Counted from the first letter of the stretch, positions 40,527 to 50,223 are shown. The stretch: 64,000 nucleotides of DNA from Xanthomonas hortorum (GCF_024339125.1 NZ_CP101417.1:3359001-3423000); one strand, 5' to 3'. Program-made: numbers and translations. The notes: generated by a model from the sequence alone, not told the origin.

Positions 40527-41189
40527 TCAGCGTTCGGTGTGATCGGCCTGAATCTGCGCCAGCGCCGTGTCGTAACGCTCCTGCAGCAGCTCGGAGCGGT
40601 CGATCGACATGCCCAGATCGTGCACGCGGCCATCGCGCAGGCTGTAGACCCAGCCATGCACGCACAGGTCCTGGCCGCGTTCCCATGCATCGCGCACGAT
40701 GGTGGTGCGACAGACATTGACCACCTGCTCGAGCACGTTGAGCTCGCACAACCGCGCGTGCTGCGCCGGCAATTCACCGGCATCGTGCAGGCAGGCTTCG
40801 TGCTTGTCGGCCACATCGGTGACGTGGCGGATCCAGTTGTCGACCAGGCCCATACGCTTCTGGGTGAGGCTGGCGAAGACGCCGCCGCAGCCGTAATGGC
40901 CCACCACCAGCACGTGCTTGACCTTGAGCACGTCCACCGCGAACTGGATCACCGACAGGCAATTCAGATCGGTGTGCACCACCACGTTGGCGATATTGCG
41001 GTGCACGAACACCTCGCCCGGCGCCATGTCGATGATCTGGTTGGCCGGCACGCGCGAATCCGAGCAGCCGATCCACAGATATTCCGGAGTCTGCTGGGTG
41101 GACAGCTTGGAGAAGAATTCCGGGTCTTCGCGACGGATGCGCTCGGACCAGGCCTGGTTGTTTGCGAGTAAATGGTTGAGCTCGTTCAT
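40527..41189 (-). CDS. can: Beta-class carbonic anhydrase (Can type)
   Basis: A 220-residue enzyme very similar in layout to E. coli Can. The zinc ligands fall at the same positions: Cys42, Asp44, His98 and Cys101 (I-G-C-S-D-S-R and G-H-Y-G-C-G-G-V). It hydrates CO2 to bicarbonate in the cytoplasm. The ATG at 41189 was chosen by this numbering; an upstream ATG at 41294 would add 35 residues. It is the second beta-carbonic anhydrase in the window and stands alone. Confidence 0.94.
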   Translation of the reverse strand: MNELNHLLANNQAWSERIRREDPEFFSKLSTQQTPEYLWIGCSDSRVPANQIIDMAPGEVFVHRNIANVVVHTDLNCLSVIQFAVDVLKVKHVLVVGHYGCGGVFASLTQKRMGLVDNWIRHVTDVADKHEACLHDAGELPAQHARLCELNVLEQVVNVCRTTIVRDAWERGQDLCVHGWVYSLRDGRVHDLGMSIDRSELLQERYDTALAQIQADHTER

Positions 41190-41280
41190 GCGCGCAGTAT
41201 TCCAGAGCAAAGAGGGCAGGGTGTGTTCGAGAGAGGAGCCATAAAGCGGTGGTGCAGAAATCGACTGTGTGCCGTGCCGG

Positions 41281-41919
41281 TCAGGCGGCGCCATCGCGTG
41301 CGCGCAAGGTATCGCGCATTAGCGTGGCCAGCTCACGGGATTCGCTGGAGGCTTGTTGTTCCAGCGCATCGCTGACCGCAGCGACATTGCCGGCCGGATG
41401 GTTCTGACTGAGCTTGAAGGTGAGCTCGATGCGGCTGGGCACGAAGCGAAAACCGACCAGGCCGCGCAATTGCCGGCGGTGGCTGTCGCGCTCCATCTCG
41501 AACAACCAATCGCTACCCACACGTTGTTCGAAATGCGCGCTCATGCGGCCGATCAGATCGCCGACTTCCCGCTCATCGGTGATCTGGCTGCAACGGCCAT
41601 GCAGATGCGCCACCGCGTAATTCCAGGTCGGCACGCGCGCGGCAGGCTCCTTGTCCAGATACCAGCTGGGCGACACGTAGGCGTGCGGTCCCTGCACCAC
41701 CATCACCGCATCGCCGGACTGGCGTGCCTGCGGGTTGGGGCGCGCCCAGTGGCCTTCGATGATCACGGCCTGCGCATCGCGTTGGTACAGCACCGGCAGA
41801 TGCGTGATTGCCGGCTGGCCGTCCTCGCCCTGGCTGATCAGGGTGACGAACGGGTCGCGCGCGATCAGCCAGTCCAGCAAGGCCAGATCGGTCTGCACAA
41901 ACGCGCGTGGGGCGTACAT
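41281..41919 (-). CDS. FMN-binding PaiB-family protein
   Basis: A 212-residue protein of the PaiB family, related to FMN-binding split-barrel flavoproteins. The start M-Y-A-P-R-A-F, then H-L-P-V, H-W-A-R-P-N-P, S-P-S-W-Y and the C-terminal L-S-Q-N-H-P match PaiB, a Bacillus regulator of degradative-enzyme genes. Regulation of transcription by this homologue is not established, and heme or flavin handling is equally possible. The ATG at 41919 lies one base past the upstream gene's stop; an alternative at 41934 would overlap it. Confidence 0.8.
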   Translation of the reverse strand: MYAPRAFVQTDLALLDWLIARDPFVTLISQGEDGQPAITHLPVLYQRDAQAVIIEGHWARPNPQARQSGDAVMVVQGPHAYVSPSWYLDKEPAARVPTWNYAVAHLHGRCSQITDEREVGDLIGRMSAHFEQRVGSDWLFEMERDSHRRQLRGLVGFRFVPSRIELTFKLSQNHPAGNVAAVSDALEQQASSESRELATLMRDTLRARDGAA

Positions 41920-41920
41920 G

Positions 41921-42247
41921 TCAGGCGCGGCCACCCAGGGTCACGACCATGCGTTCGCGCAGATCCGCATCGTCTTCGCCGCGCGGCGGCGAGACTTCGT
42001 TGAGCGAGAAACCGCGCATCAGCGCGTCTTCTTCGTCCAACCCGTCGAGCGAGACGAATTCGGCATCGAACAAGGCCGCACGGGCGCTGTCTTCGCTGTC
42101 GTAGGGCAGCGTCTTGCCGTCGCTGTCCAGCACCTCGGCGGTGCCTGCCTCATTGACGCGCAGGCGTGCCCAGATCAGCGTGCGGCCGATCGTGGCCAGC
42201 CACCAGGAAACCTGTTCGCCCTGGGCAGTGTCTTCGTACGTGTTCAT
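41921..42247 (-). CDS. Small acidic protein of unknown function
   Basis: A 108-residue soluble, strongly acidic protein (for example D-D-A-D-L-R-E-R-M and L-D-G-L-D-E-E-D). It has Trp-rich residues near the N-terminus (V-S-W-W-L-A-T-I-G-R). I recognise no domain. It overlaps the upstream membrane gene by four bases (ATGA) and ends one base before the PaiB start, so the four genes from 42923 to 41281 form one tightly packed group. Confidence 0.65.
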   Translation of the reverse strand: MNTYEDTAQGEQVSWWLATIGRTLIWARLRVNEAGTAEVLDSDGKTLPYDSEDSARAALFDAEFVSLDGLDEEDALMRGFSLNEVSPPRGEDDADLRERMVVTLGGRA

Positions 42248-42549
42248 TGCATTACCTTGGAAAGCAGGCCGAGCAGGGCCGCCATGCCCAGGCCGAAAAA
42301 GATGGTGAGCAGCGACAGCCAGGCGGGAGTGGCCAGACCGGACAGCGCGCTGTCGCGGTGGCTGCGGTAGCGCCGCGTCAGCAACCAGCGCAGCGCCGTG
42401 GGACTAATGAAGGCCGGGTCGCCGAAGCTGGCCAATGCCTCCGGATGACGGTCGCGCATGTGTACCAGCGTCAGCGGCCAGAAGATCAGCAGCGCGGTGA
42501 GCCCGGCCACTGCGACACCGACAAAACACAGTGCGAAGAACAGCGTCAT
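42244..42549 (-). CDS. Small inner-membrane protein with two transmembrane helices
   Basis: A 101-residue protein with an N-terminal helix (about 3-25) and a second helix near the C-terminus (about 75-97). They flank a polar loop containing R-R-Y-R-S-H-R-D that is likely cytoplasmic. The family is unknown to me. Start and stop both overlap neighbouring genes by four bases, which supports the reading frame. Confidence 0.65.
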   Translation of the reverse strand: MTLFFALCFVGVAVAGLTALLIFWPLTLVHMRDRHPEALASFGDPAFISPTALRWLLTRRYRSHRDSALSGLATPAWLSLLTIFFGLGMAALLGLLSKVMQ

Positions 42550-42923
42550 GCGGAGTGCTCCTGGGGCGGGGCGTCGAAGCGGGCGATGATCGCAATCAGG
42601 CCGACGATATTGTCGTTCAACGCATCCAGTTCCTCGGCAGGAATCCACCATTCGGTGTGATGCGCGCCGCCGACTTTTTGAACGGCGTAATTTTCGACGA
42701 ATGACTTGCGCACATCGAACTGCGCCACATAGCCGACCCCACTGTCCTTAACGTTCCAGCGCGATGCGATTTCTTCGGCATAGCGTTGGTTGGTGACCGG
42801 ATAGAAGATCGGTTGCTCCGGCAATCGCGGCGGCCAGCGTTGGAAGCCGGAGTCACGCACCAATGCGTATTCCTCCGGGCCCAACGGACGGTACATGGTC
42901 ACAGTGGCCGCTTCAGTTGTCAC
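42546..42923 (-). CDS. Small soluble protein (annotated in homologues as ADP-ribosylation/crystallin J1)
   Basis: A 125-residue soluble protein. The pattern M-Y-R-P-L-G-P-E-E-Y-A-L-V, then R-L-P-E-Q-P-I-F-Y-P-V and W-N-V-K resembles a group usually labelled ADP-ribosylation/crystallin J1. That label comes from old database transfers, and I see no ADP-ribosylglycohydrolase motif, so I would treat the function as unknown. It heads the four-gene group ending with the PaiB-like gene and starts one base after the end of asnS. Confidence 0.6.
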   Translation of the reverse strand: MTTEAATVTMYRPLGPEEYALVRDSGFQRWPPRLPEQPIFYPVTNQRYAEEIASRWNVKDSGVGYVAQFDVRKSFVENYAVQKVGGAHHTEWWIPAEELDALNDNIVGLIAIIARFDAPPQEHSA

Positions 42924-42924
42924 A

Positions 42925-44319
42925 TCAGAACTCGGCGCTGCCCGGCGCGCGCGGGTAGGGGATGGCGTCGCGGATATTGCTCAGCCCGCACACGTACACC
43001 ACCAGCCGCTCGAACCCCAGGCCGAAGCCGGCATGCGGCACCGAGCCGTAGCGACGGAAATCGCGGTACCAGCTGTAGTGCTCCTTATCCAGGCCGAATT
43101 GCGCCATGCGTGCATCCAGTACATCCAGGCGCTCTTCGCGCTGGCTGCCGCCGATGATCTCGCCAATGCCCGGTGCCAGCACGTCCATCGCAGCGACCGT
43201 CTTGCCGTCGTCGTTCAGGCGCATGTAGAAGGCCTTGATGTGCTCTGGATAGTTGGTCACCACCACCGGACGGCCGATATGTTCTTCGGTCAGCCAGCGC
43301 TCGTGTTCGGTCTGCAGGTCCAGGCCCCATTCGACCGGGAAGTCGAACTTCTTGCCGGAGTTCTGCAGCAGCTTCACCGCCTCGGTGTAATCGATCTGCT
43401 CGAACGGCGCATTGATGAAGGCTTCCAGCTTGCTGATTGCGTTCTTGTCCACGCGCTCGGCCAGGAAGGCCAGATCGTCGCCGCGCTCGTCCAGCACCGC
43501 GCGGAACAGGTACTTGAGGAACTGCTCGGCCAGACGCGCGTCTTCGGCCAGATCGGCGAAGGCGATTTCCGGCTCGATCATCCAGAACTCGGCCAGATGG
43601 CGCGTGGTGTGGCTGTTCTCGGCGCGGAAGGTCGGGCCGAAGGTGTAGACCTTGCTCAGGGCCAGGCAATACGCCTCCACGTTGAGCTGGCCGGATACGG
43701 TCAAGAAGGTTTCCTTGCCGAAGAAGTCGCGGCTGAAATCGACCTCGCCCTTCTCGTTGCGCGGCAGGTTGGCCATGTCCAGGGTCGAGACGCGGAACAT
43801 CTGCCCGGCACCTTCGGCGTCGGACGTGGTCACGATCGGGGTGCTGATCCAGTTGAAACCGTTCTGGTGAAAGAAGCGGTGCACCGCCTGCGCCAGGCAG
43901 TTGCGGATACGGGTGACCGCGCCGAACAGATTGGTGCGCGGGCGCAGATGCGCCACTTCGCGCAGGAACTCCGGCGACATCGGCTTGGGCTGGATCGGGT
44001 AGGTCAACGGGTCCTCGACCCAGCCGACGATCTCGACACCGCTGGCCTGGATCTCGAACGACTGGCCCTTGCCCTGCGACTTGACCAGCACGCCCTTGGC
44101 GATCAGCGAGCAGCCACTGGTCAGACGCTTGATTTCGTCGAAATTGGGCAACGTGTCGTTGGCCACTACCTGGATCGGAGCGAAGCACGAGCCATCGGTC
44201 ACGTTGATGAAGGCCAGTCCGGCAGATCCGCGCAGCGTGCGCACCCACCCCCGTACCGTGACTTCGCCGCCTTCGGGGAGCTTCCCCGCAAGCGCATGTT
44301 CAACGCTGACCACCGTCAT
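42925..44319 (-). CDS. asnS: Asparaginyl-tRNA synthetase
   Basis: A 464-residue class IIb synthetase that charges tRNA-Asn. An N-terminal OB-fold anticodon domain ([11 protein letters not shown]) precedes the catalytic core with motif 2, [14 protein letters not shown], and motif 3, [12 protein letters not shown]. The ATG at 44319 has a GAGGA site upstream and gives the usual length. It is divergent from the Fe-S carrier gene across 207 bases that should hold both promoters. Confidence 0.96.
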   Translation of the reverse strand: MTVVSVEHALAGKLPEGGEVTVRGWVRTLRGSAGLAFINVTDGSCFAPIQVVANDTLPNFDEIKRLTSGCSLIAKGVLVKSQGKGQSFEIQASGVEIVGWVEDPLTYPIQPKPMSPEFLREVAHLRPRTNLFGAVTRIRNCLAQAVHRFFHQNGFNWISTPIVTTSDAEGAGQMFRVSTLDMANLPRNEKGEVDFSRDFFGKETFLTVSGQLNVEAYCLALSKVYTFGPTFRAENSHTTRHLAEFWMIEPEIAFADLAEDARLAEQFLKYLFRAVLDERGDDLAFLAERVDKNAISKLEAFINAPFEQIDYTEAVKLLQNSGKKFDFPVEWGLDLQTEHERWLTEEHIGRPVVVTNYPEHIKAFYMRLNDDGKTVAAMDVLAPGIGEIIGGSQREERLDVLDARMAQFGLDKEHYSWYRDFRRYGSVPHAGFGLGFERLVVYVCGLSNIRDAIPYPRAPGSAEF

Positions 44320-44526
44320 GACTTGTCCTCGCCGTAGCGACTTTGAATGGTCTGCGAGTTTACTGGCTGCGGGCGCGCTGGCGCGAGCATCTGAACCGCT
44401 TGCGGGTCGAGGTGCTTGTCGCAGGCCTGCTGTGCCCCCATTTGAGGGAGGTGACGCAGCTGAGGACGCCGCCGCGGTTGTTGCGGCCTCGCTATACTTG
44501 CCACCATCGTTTTCGGAGCACCTCCC

Positions 44527-44865
44527 ATGGCCATCAGCCTCACCCCCGCCGCGCTGGAGCGCGTGCAGCGTTTCGTGCAGCAGACCCCGGGGACGCTGGG
44601 CCTGCGCTTCGGCGTGACCAAGACCGGTTGCTCCGGCTGGGGCCACATCACCGACCTGGCGCGCGACCAGCGCGATGACGACGCAGTGTTCGAGCAGGAC
44701 GGCGTGCGCATCTTCGTCGACCCCACCAGCCTGCCGCTGGTCGATGGCACCTGCATCGACTTCGGCAAGCACGGCCTCAGCGAGACCTTTACCTTCAGCA
44801 ACCCTAATGCCACGGCCGAGTGTGGGTGTGGGGAGAGCTTCACGACGGCCGCCGAGCACCGCTGA
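44527..44865 (+). CDS. A-type iron-sulfur carrier protein (IscA/SufA/ErpA family)
   Basis: A 112-residue protein that carries Fe-S clusters or iron to target enzymes. The three cluster cysteines are present in the usual pattern: G-C-S-G-W near residue 36 and the C-terminal C-G-C-G-E-S-F. The region [12 protein letters not shown] is also typical. No other isc or suf gene is adjacent, as is common for lone A-type carriers. A -10-like TATACT lies at 44493-44498. The exact subtype cannot be fixed from sequence alone. Confidence 0.86.
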   Translation: MAISLTPAALERVQRFVQQTPGTLGLRFGVTKTGCSGWGHITDLARDQRDDDAVFEQDGVRIFVDPTSLPLVDGTCIDFGKHGLSETFTFSNPNATAECGCGESFTTAAEHR

Positions 44866-44869
44866 TTCC

Positions 44870-45001
44870 TTCTCCCCTCGGGAGAAGGTGCCCGAAGGGC
44901 GGGTGAGGGTACGGAGCGAAGCCTCGCGTGGCTGAACGACACGAGTGGCTTTGCCCCGTACCCTCACCCCAACCCATCTCCCGGCGGGAGAGGGGCTTAA
45001 G
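44870..45001. repeat. Composite REP-like element (inverted orientation)
   Basis: Two hairpin units face each other: one near 44872-44913 (a CTTCTCC/GGAGAAG stem, then a CCCGAAGGGC hairpin and a GAGGGTACG tail) and its partner near 44958-45000 (CGTACCCTCACCCC, then a CTCCCGGCGGGAG stem). The same composite occurs in the opposite orientation at 51651-51781, and in part at 51412-51603 and 3716-3763. It begins just after the Fe-S carrier stop and may act as its transcript end. Confidence 0.75.
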
Positions 45002-45118
45002 CAGTCGCCGCGCAGATATCACGCTCGTAAACTTGGCTGCTGGTATGGCCAGGTTGCGGCTAAGCGCCTGAACTGCCATACTTTCCTGCTTCCTACCCGG
45101 TTTCGGGTGGGGATCCTT

Positions 45119-45154
45119 GCTCCACCGGCCGCCTTGCGCGGTTCACCGGGGAGC
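45119..45154 (+). promoter_or_regulatory. Candidate S6:S18 autoregulatory leader motif of rpsF
   Basis: In the rpsF leader a 5-bp stem (45119-45123 with 45150-45154) encloses an asymmetric internal loop containing ACCG on both sides, then a second 5-bp stem (45128-45132 with 45138-45142) with a 5-base loop. This resembles the known S6:S18 mRNA-binding motif, in which a CCG in a bulge mimics the rRNA site. The match is by eye; the start codon lies 41 bases downstream. Confidence 0.45.
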
Positions 45155-45195
45155 TGTCCGGCCCACGTGGCCACATCCGAAAGGTAATAACAAAC

Positions 45196-45630
45196 ATGAG
45201 TCGTCATTACGAAGTCGTGTTCCTGGTCCACCCGGATCAGAGCGAGCAGGTCCCGGCCATGATCGAGCGCTATAAGTCGCTGATCGAGGGCGGTAACGGC
45301 ACCATCCACCGTCTGGAAGACTGGGGCCGTCGTCAGCTGGCTTACCCGATCCAGAACCTGGTGAAGGCGCACTACGTGCTGCTCAACATCGAAGTCGACC
45401 AGGCCGTGCTGAGCGAGCTGGTGGAAAGCTTCCGCTTCAACGATGCGGTGCTGCGTCACCTGGTCGTCAAGCGCGATGGCCCGGACACCGAGCAGTCGCT
45501 GATCATGAAGAGCAAGGACGAGAAGGGCGACAAGCCCGAGCGTAGCGAGCGTCGTCGTCGTGATGACGATGAGGGCGATGCTGCACCTGCCGCCACCGAT
45601 ACCGACGGCGACAACGCCGAAGCCGCTTAA
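45196..45630 (+). CDS. rpsF: 30S ribosomal protein S6
   Basis: A 144-residue S6 protein. The ferredoxin-like core occupies residues 1-95 with [15 protein letters not shown] and R-R-Q-L-A-Y-P-I. The C-terminal 45 residues are a low-complexity charged tail of Glu, Asp, Lys and Arg, longer than in E. coli before glutamylation. It pairs with S18 on the 30S platform. It is followed 11 bases later by rpsR. The leader carries a candidate S6:S18 feedback motif. Confidence 0.97.
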   Translation: MSRHYEVVFLVHPDQSEQVPAMIERYKSLIEGGNGTIHRLEDWGRRQLAYPIQNLVKAHYVLLNIEVDQAVLSELVESFRFNDAVLRHLVVKRDGPDTEQSLIMKSKDEKGDKPERSERRRRDDDEGDAAPAATDTDGDNAEAA

Positions 45631-45641
45631 GGAGCGCTGTC

Positions 45642-45872
45642 ATGTCCAAGTTCTTCCGTCGTCGCAAGTTCTGCAAGTTCACCGCCGAAGGCGTGAAAGA
45701 GATCGATTACAAGGATCTCAACACCCTGCGTCAGTACCTCACCGAGAACGGCAAGATCGTGCCGAGCCGCGTGACCGGTACCAAGTCCAAGTACCAGCGT
45801 CAGCTGGCTACGGCCGTCAAGCGCTCGCGTTTCCTGGCGTTGATTCCGTACACGGACAATCACGACGTCTAA
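45642..45872 (+). CDS. rpsR: 30S ribosomal protein S18
   Basis: A 76-residue S18 with the conserved R-R-R-K-F-C-K-F and [11 protein letters not shown], and R-V-T-G-T-K near the middle, the usual length. It binds S6 and lies in the standard order rpsF-rpsR-rplI. A small hairpin follows the stop, so part of the transcript may end before rplI. Confidence 0.97.
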   Translation: MSKFFRRRKFCKFTAEGVKEIDYKDLNTLRQYLTENGKIVPSRVTGTKSKYQRQLATAVKRSRFLALIPYTDNHDV

Positions 45873-45892
45873 TCCGAGTCCCTCGGAAGAGC

Positions 45893-45918
45893 CCGCACAT
45901 CCATGTGCGGGTTATTAA
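45893..45918 (+). terminator. Hairpin terminator/attenuator between rpsR and rplI
   Basis: A perfect 8-bp GC stem (45893-45900 with 45905-45912) with a TCCA loop is followed by an AT-rich stretch. It lies 20 bases after the rpsR stop, and rplI starts 188 bases downstream, so it may reduce read-through to rplI. Confidence 0.55.
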
Positions 45919-45970
45919 AATATAGAGGCCGGTCATTCGAGATGCGGTGTTGATCGTGCTCTTGCGATTC

Positions 45971-45995
45971 CCAAATCCCGATTCCCGAATCCCCG
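45971..45995 (-). repeat. GGGATTN heptad array, minus strand, upstream of rplI
   Basis: On the minus strand four G-tracts at 7-base spacing form a G3N4-type quadruplex pattern. It lies 66 bases before the rplI start, inside the gap between rpsR and rplI. Confidence 0.7.
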
Positions 45996-46060
45996 TCTTT
46001 TCGGACAGCAAACGTTGCGTCGGCCAAAGCGCCGGCGCTAACGAATAACGGAGCACCACC

Positions 46061-46510
46061 ATGGATCTGATTCTTCTGCAGAAAGTGACCAACCTGGGCA
46101 ACCTGGGCGATAAGGTCAGCGTCAAGCCGGGTTACGGCCGCAATTTCCTCGTGCCGCAGGGCAAGGCCGTTCCGGCCACCGCTGCCAACGTGGAAGCGTT
46201 CGAAACCAAGCGTGCCGATTACGAAGCCAAGGCCAACAGCATCCTGGCCGATGCACAGAGCCGCGCCACCAAGTTCGAAGGCGCCAGCGTCACCATCGGT
46301 GCGCATGCGTCTACCGAAGGCAAGCTGTACGGTTCGGTCGGCCCGCGCGACATCGCCGAGGCGTTCACCGCCGCCGGCCTGCCGCTGGAAAAGAGCGAAG
46401 TGATCCTGGGCGAAGGCGCATTCCGCAATGTCGGCGAGTACGACGTTGTGCTGCACCTGCACGCCGATGTGGAAACCTCGGTCAAGGTCATCGTCGAATC
46501 CGACGCCTGA
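46061..46510 (+). CDS. rplI: 50S ribosomal protein L9
   Basis: A 149-residue L9. The N-terminal RNA-binding domain has [16 protein letters not shown] and [15 protein letters not shown], the L9 signature. A long connecting helix and the C-terminal domain ([11 protein letters not shown]) follow. It binds domain V of 23S rRNA at the L1 stalk base. A clear terminator follows. Confidence 0.97.
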   Translation: MDLILLQKVTNLGNLGDKVSVKPGYGRNFLVPQGKAVPATAANVEAFETKRADYEAKANSILADAQSRATKFEGASVTIGAHASTEGKLYGSVGPRDIAEAFTAAGLPLEKSEVILGEGAFRNVGEYDVVLHLHADVETSVKVIVESDA

Positions 46511-46532
46511 TCCACGCCGCATGCTGTATCCG

Positions 46533-46563
46533 AAGGGCGCCTTGTTAGGCGCCCTTTGTCTTT
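46533..46563 (+). terminator. Rho-independent terminator of rplI
   Basis: A perfect 9-bp stem (46533-46541 with 46548-46556) with a 6-base loop is followed by TGTCTTT. It lies 22 bases after the rplI stop. Confidence 0.8.
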
Positions 46564-46719
46564 ATGGCGCCGCCGCCAGCGATGGCCGGCCCGTTATACT
46601 CATGCTCCATTGCCGGTTCCACGGCCTGCTGATCTTATGGATCAAGGGTTTAGGGACTGGCTTCACAGGAAAAAGCGCCTGCCGGCTTCGTCCGCGCGGT
46701 GCCCGGAACCTCCAGTCCC

Positions 46720-49700
46720 ATGCGCCTGTCCACGATCAAACTGTCCGGTTTCAAGTCGTTCGTCGACCCGACCACGTTGCATCTGCCCACCAACATGACC
46801 GGCATCGTCGGCCCCAATGGTTGCGGCAAGTCCAACATCATCGATGCGGTGCGCTGGGTGATGGGCGAAAGCTCGGCCAGCCGCCTGCGCGGCGACTCGC
46901 TGACCGACGTGATCTTCTCCGGTTCCTCGGCGCGCAAGCCGGTGTCGCAGGCGACGGTGGAGCTGATCTTCGACAACTCCGATCACACCATCACCGGCGA
47001 GTTCGCCTCGTTCAACGAGATCTCGGTCAAGCGACTGGTCAGCCGCGACGGCACCAGTGCGTATTACCTCAACGGCACCAAGTGCCGACGCCGCGACATC
47101 ACCGATCTGTTCCTGGGCACCGGTCTGGGGCCGCGCAGCTACTCGATCATCGAGCAGGGCATGATCAGCCAGATCATCGAGGCGCGCCCGGAAGATCTGC
47201 GCGTGTATCTGGAAGAGGCCGCCGGCATTTCCAAGTACAAGGAACGCCGCAAGGAAACCGAAACCCGTATTCGCCACACCCGCGAAAATCTCGATCGCCT
47301 GGGCGATCTGCGCGAAGAAATCACCAAGCAGCTGGCGCATCTGCAGCGCCAGGCGCGCCAGGCCGAGCAGTATCAGGCCTTGCAGGAAGAACGCCGGATC
47401 AAGGACGCCGAATGGAAGGCGCTGGAATACCGCGGCCTGGATGGCCGGCTGCAGGGCCTGCGCGAAAAATTGAATCAGGAAGAGACCCGCCTGCAGCAAC
47501 TGATCGCCGAACAGCGCGATGCCGAAGCGCGCATCGAAACCGGCCGCGTGCGTCGCGAGGAAGCCGCCGAAGCGGTGGCCAAGGCGCAGGCTGATGTCTA
47601 TCAGGTCGGTGGTGCGTTGGCGCGCATCGAGCAGCAGATCCAGCATCAGCGCGAACTCTCGCACCGCCTGCACAAGGCGCGCGATGAGGCGCAGAGCCAA
47701 CTGCAGGAACTGACCCAGCACATCAGCGGTGACTCGGCCAGATTGGCGGTGCTGCGCGAGGCGGTGGACGCTGCCGAACCGCAGCTGGAACAGCTGCGCG
47801 AAGACCATGAATTCCGCCAGGAATCGCTGCGCGAAGCGGAAGCGCGGCTGGCCGACTGGCAGCAGCGCTGGGAAACCCATAACCGCGATACCGGCGAGGC
47901 CTCGCGTGCCGGCGAAGTGGAGCGCACGCGTGTCGATTATCTCGATCGCCAGTCGCTGGAAGCCGACCGCCGCCGCGAAGCTCTGGTCAACGAGCGCGCC
48001 GGGCTGGATCTGGATGCGCTGGCCGAAGCGTTCGAGCAGATCGAGCTGCGCCACGAAACCCAGAAGACCTCGCTGGACGGGCTGACCGAGCAGGTCGAAG
48101 CGCGCAAGCACGCGCTCGGCGGGCTGCAGGAACGACAGCGGGCCAGCCAGGGCGAGCTGGCCGAGGTACGCAAGCAGGCGCAGGCCGCACGTGGTCGGCT
48201 GTCGTCGCTGGAAACCCTGCAGCAGGCCGCGCTCGGTCAGGAGCAGGGCGCGGCGGTGGCGTGGCTGAAATCGCGCGGGCTGGATTCGGCCGCGCGTGTC
48301 GGCGAACGCATCACGGTCGAAAGCGGCTGGGAAAATGCGGTCGAAGGTGCGTTGGGGCAATTGATCGAAGGCGTGCTGGTGGATGCGCCGGAGCAACTGG
48401 TCGACGCGCTGGGCGAGTTGGGCGACGGCCGCATCGCGCTGGTATCCAGTGCCAGCGACAACGCCACCTTCGCACCGACCTCGCTTGCGGCCAAGGTGCA
48501 GGGGCCGATCGCGATCCGTCGCCTGCTCGCGCGCCTGCATGCGGCCGAGGATCTGGATGCCGCACGCACGCTGCAGCGCGGCCTGCCCGAGGGCGATTCG
48601 GTCATCACCCGCAATGGCGAGCGGCTGGGCGAGGGCTGGGTGCGGGTGTCGCGTTCCGGCGCCGCCAAGCAGGGCGCCTTGTTGCGCGAGCGCGAGATTC
48701 AAGAATTACGCGCGCAGATCGAAACGCTGCAGGAGCGCGAAGCCGACCTTGAGCAGCGCCTGGGCAGCTTCCGCGAGCAGTTGCTGGCTGCCGAGCAGCA
48801 ACGCGAAGATGCGCAGCGTCAGTTATACATGGCGCATCGCAGCGTCTCCGAACTGGCCGGTCAATTGCAGAGCCAGCAAGGCAAGGTCGATGCCGCACGT
48901 ACGCGCATCGAACGCATCGAAAGCGAGTTGTCGCAGCTGCTGGAAACGCTGGACACCAGCCGTGAGCAGGCACGCGAAGCGCGCGCCAAACTCGAAGACG
49001 CGGTGACCCTCATGGGCGATCTGCAGGGCACCCGTGCGGCTTTGGAAAGCGAACGCCGTCAGCTCACCGATGCACGCGACCAGGCCCGCGATGCCGCACG
49101 TGGCGTGCGCGATGCGATGCACGCACTGGCGCTTACGCTCGAATCGCAACGCACGCAAATCACCTCGCTCAGCCAGACGCTGGAGCGCATGGACAGCCAG
49201 CGCGGCCAGCTCGATACGCGCCTGGAAGATCTGGTCGCCCAGCTCAGCGAAGGCGATTCGCCGGTGGAAACGCTGGAGCACGAGCATCAGGCCGCCTTGA
49301 GCGAGCGTGTGCGCACCGAGCGCGTACTAAGCGAAGCGCGCACCATGCTGGAGAGTGTTGACGGCGAACTGCGCAGCTACGAACAGACCCGTCAGCAGCG
49401 CGACGAACAGGCACTGGGCCAGCGCGAGCGCATCTCGCAGCGCAAGCTCGATCAGCAAGCCCTGGTGCTCAGCGCCGAACAGCTGGAGGCTGCGGTGGTG
49501 AAGGCCGGCTTCGTGCTCGAAGACGTGGTCAACGGCTTGCCCGAATCGGCCAATCTGGCCGAGTGGGAAGCGGCGGTCGGCCAGATCGATGGGCGCATGC
49601 GGCGGCTGGAACCGGTCAACCTGGCGGCGATCCAGGAATATGGTGAAGCGGCGCAACGCTCGGAATATCTCGACGCGCAGAACCTGGATCTCAACACCGC

Positions 49701-50223
49701 GCTGGAAACCCTGGAAGAGGCGATCCGCAAGATCGACCGCGAAACCCGCGGCCGTTTCAAGGACACCTTCGACCGCGTCAATTCCGGCGTGCAGGCACTG
49801 TATCCGCGGCTGTTCGGCGGCGGGCATGCCTATCTAGAACTTACCGGCGAAGACCTGCTCGACACCGGCGTGACCATCATGGCGCGCCCGCCGGGCAAGC
49901 GCGTGTCCAGCATCTCGCTGCTGTCCGGTGGCGAAAAGGCGATGACCGCGGTGGCGCTGGTGTTTGCGATCTTCCAACTCAATCCCGCGCCGTTCTGCCT
50001 GCTCGACGAGGTCGACGCGCCGCTGGACGAAGCCAATGTCGGCCGCCTGGCCAACATGGTTCGGGAAATGAGCGAGAAAGTGCAGTTCCTGTTCGTCAGC
50101 CACAACAAGGCGACGATGGAGGCCGCGCGTCAGCTCTCCGGCGTGACCATGCGCGAGCCGGGCGTCAGCCGTCTGGTCAGCGTTGACCTGGAAGAAGCCG
50201 CACGTTTGGCGGGTGCGGCATGA
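46720..50223 (+). CDS. smc: Chromosome segregation protein SMC
   Basis: A 1167-residue structural-maintenance-of-chromosomes ATPase. The head has Walker A G-P-N-G-C-G-K-S-N near residue 33, then two long coiled coils flank a hinge at about 520-640 (E-R-I-T-V-E-S-G-W then G-V-L-V-D). The C-terminal head carries the signature L-L-S-G-G-E-K-A-M and Walker B F-C-L-L-D-E-V-D-A-P-L-D. SMC dimers compact and organise newly replicated DNA. ATG at 46720 gives the family start M-R-L-S-T-I-K-L-S-G-F-K; a GTG at 46699 would add seven residues. No ScpA/ScpB genes are adjacent; zipA follows 56 bases later. Confidence 0.97.
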   Translation: MRLSTIKLSGFKSFVDPTTLHLPTNMTGIVGPNGCGKSNIIDAVRWVMGESSASRLRGDSLTDVIFSGSSARKPVSQATVELIFDNSDHTITGEFASFNEISVKRLVSRDGTSAYYLNGTKCRRRDITDLFLGTGLGPRSYSIIEQGMISQIIEARPEDLRVYLEEAAGISKYKERRKETETRIRHTRENLDRLGDLREEITKQLAHLQRQARQAEQYQALQEERRIKDAEWKALEYRGLDGRLQGLREKLNQEETRLQQLIAEQRDAEARIETGRVRREEAAEAVAKAQADVYQVGGALARIEQQIQHQRELSHRLHKARDEAQSQLQELTQHISGDSARLAVLREAVDAAEPQLEQLREDHEFRQESLREAEARLADWQQRWETHNRDTGEASRAGEVERTRVDYLDRQSLEADRRREALVNERAGLDLDALAEAFEQIELRHETQKTSLDGLTEQVEARKHALGGLQERQRASQGELAEVRKQAQAARGRLSSLETLQQAALGQEQGAAVAWLKSRGLDSAARVGERITVESGWENAVEGALGQLIEGVLVDAPEQLVDALGELGDGRIALVSSASDNATFAPTSLAAKVQGPIAIRRLLARLHAAEDLDAARTLQRGLPEGDSVITRNGERLGEGWVRVSRSGAAKQGALLREREIQELRAQIETLQEREADLEQRLGSFREQLLAAEQQREDAQRQLYMAHRSVSELAGQLQSQQGKVDAARTRIERIESELSQLLETLDTSREQAREARAKLEDAVTLMGDLQGTRAALESERRQLTDARDQARDAARGVRDAMHALALTLESQRTQITSLSQTLERMDSQRGQLDTRLEDLVAQLSEGDSPVETLEHEHQAALSERVRTERVLSEARTMLESVDGELRSYEQTRQQRDEQALGQRERISQRKLDQQALVLSAEQLEAAVVKAGFVLEDVVNGLPESANLAEWEAAVGQIDGRMRRLEPVNLAAIQEYGEAAQRSEYLDAQNLDLNTALETLEEAIRKIDRETRGRFKDTFDRVNSGVQALYPRLFGGGHAYLELTGEDLLDTGVTIMARPPGKRVSSISLLSGGEKAMTAVALVFAIFQLNPAPFCLLDEVDAPLDEANVGRLANMVREMSEKVQFLFVSHNKATMEAARQLSGVTMREPGVSRLVSVDLEEAARLAGAA

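Noticed and set aside
46663..48702. A long open frame (679 codons) on the minus strand, antisense to smc
   Set aside because: It is a GC-rich shadow of the coiled-coil coding region: repetitive Leu/Gln/Arg composition, no domain, no ribosome binding site, and the plus strand encodes a complete SMC.
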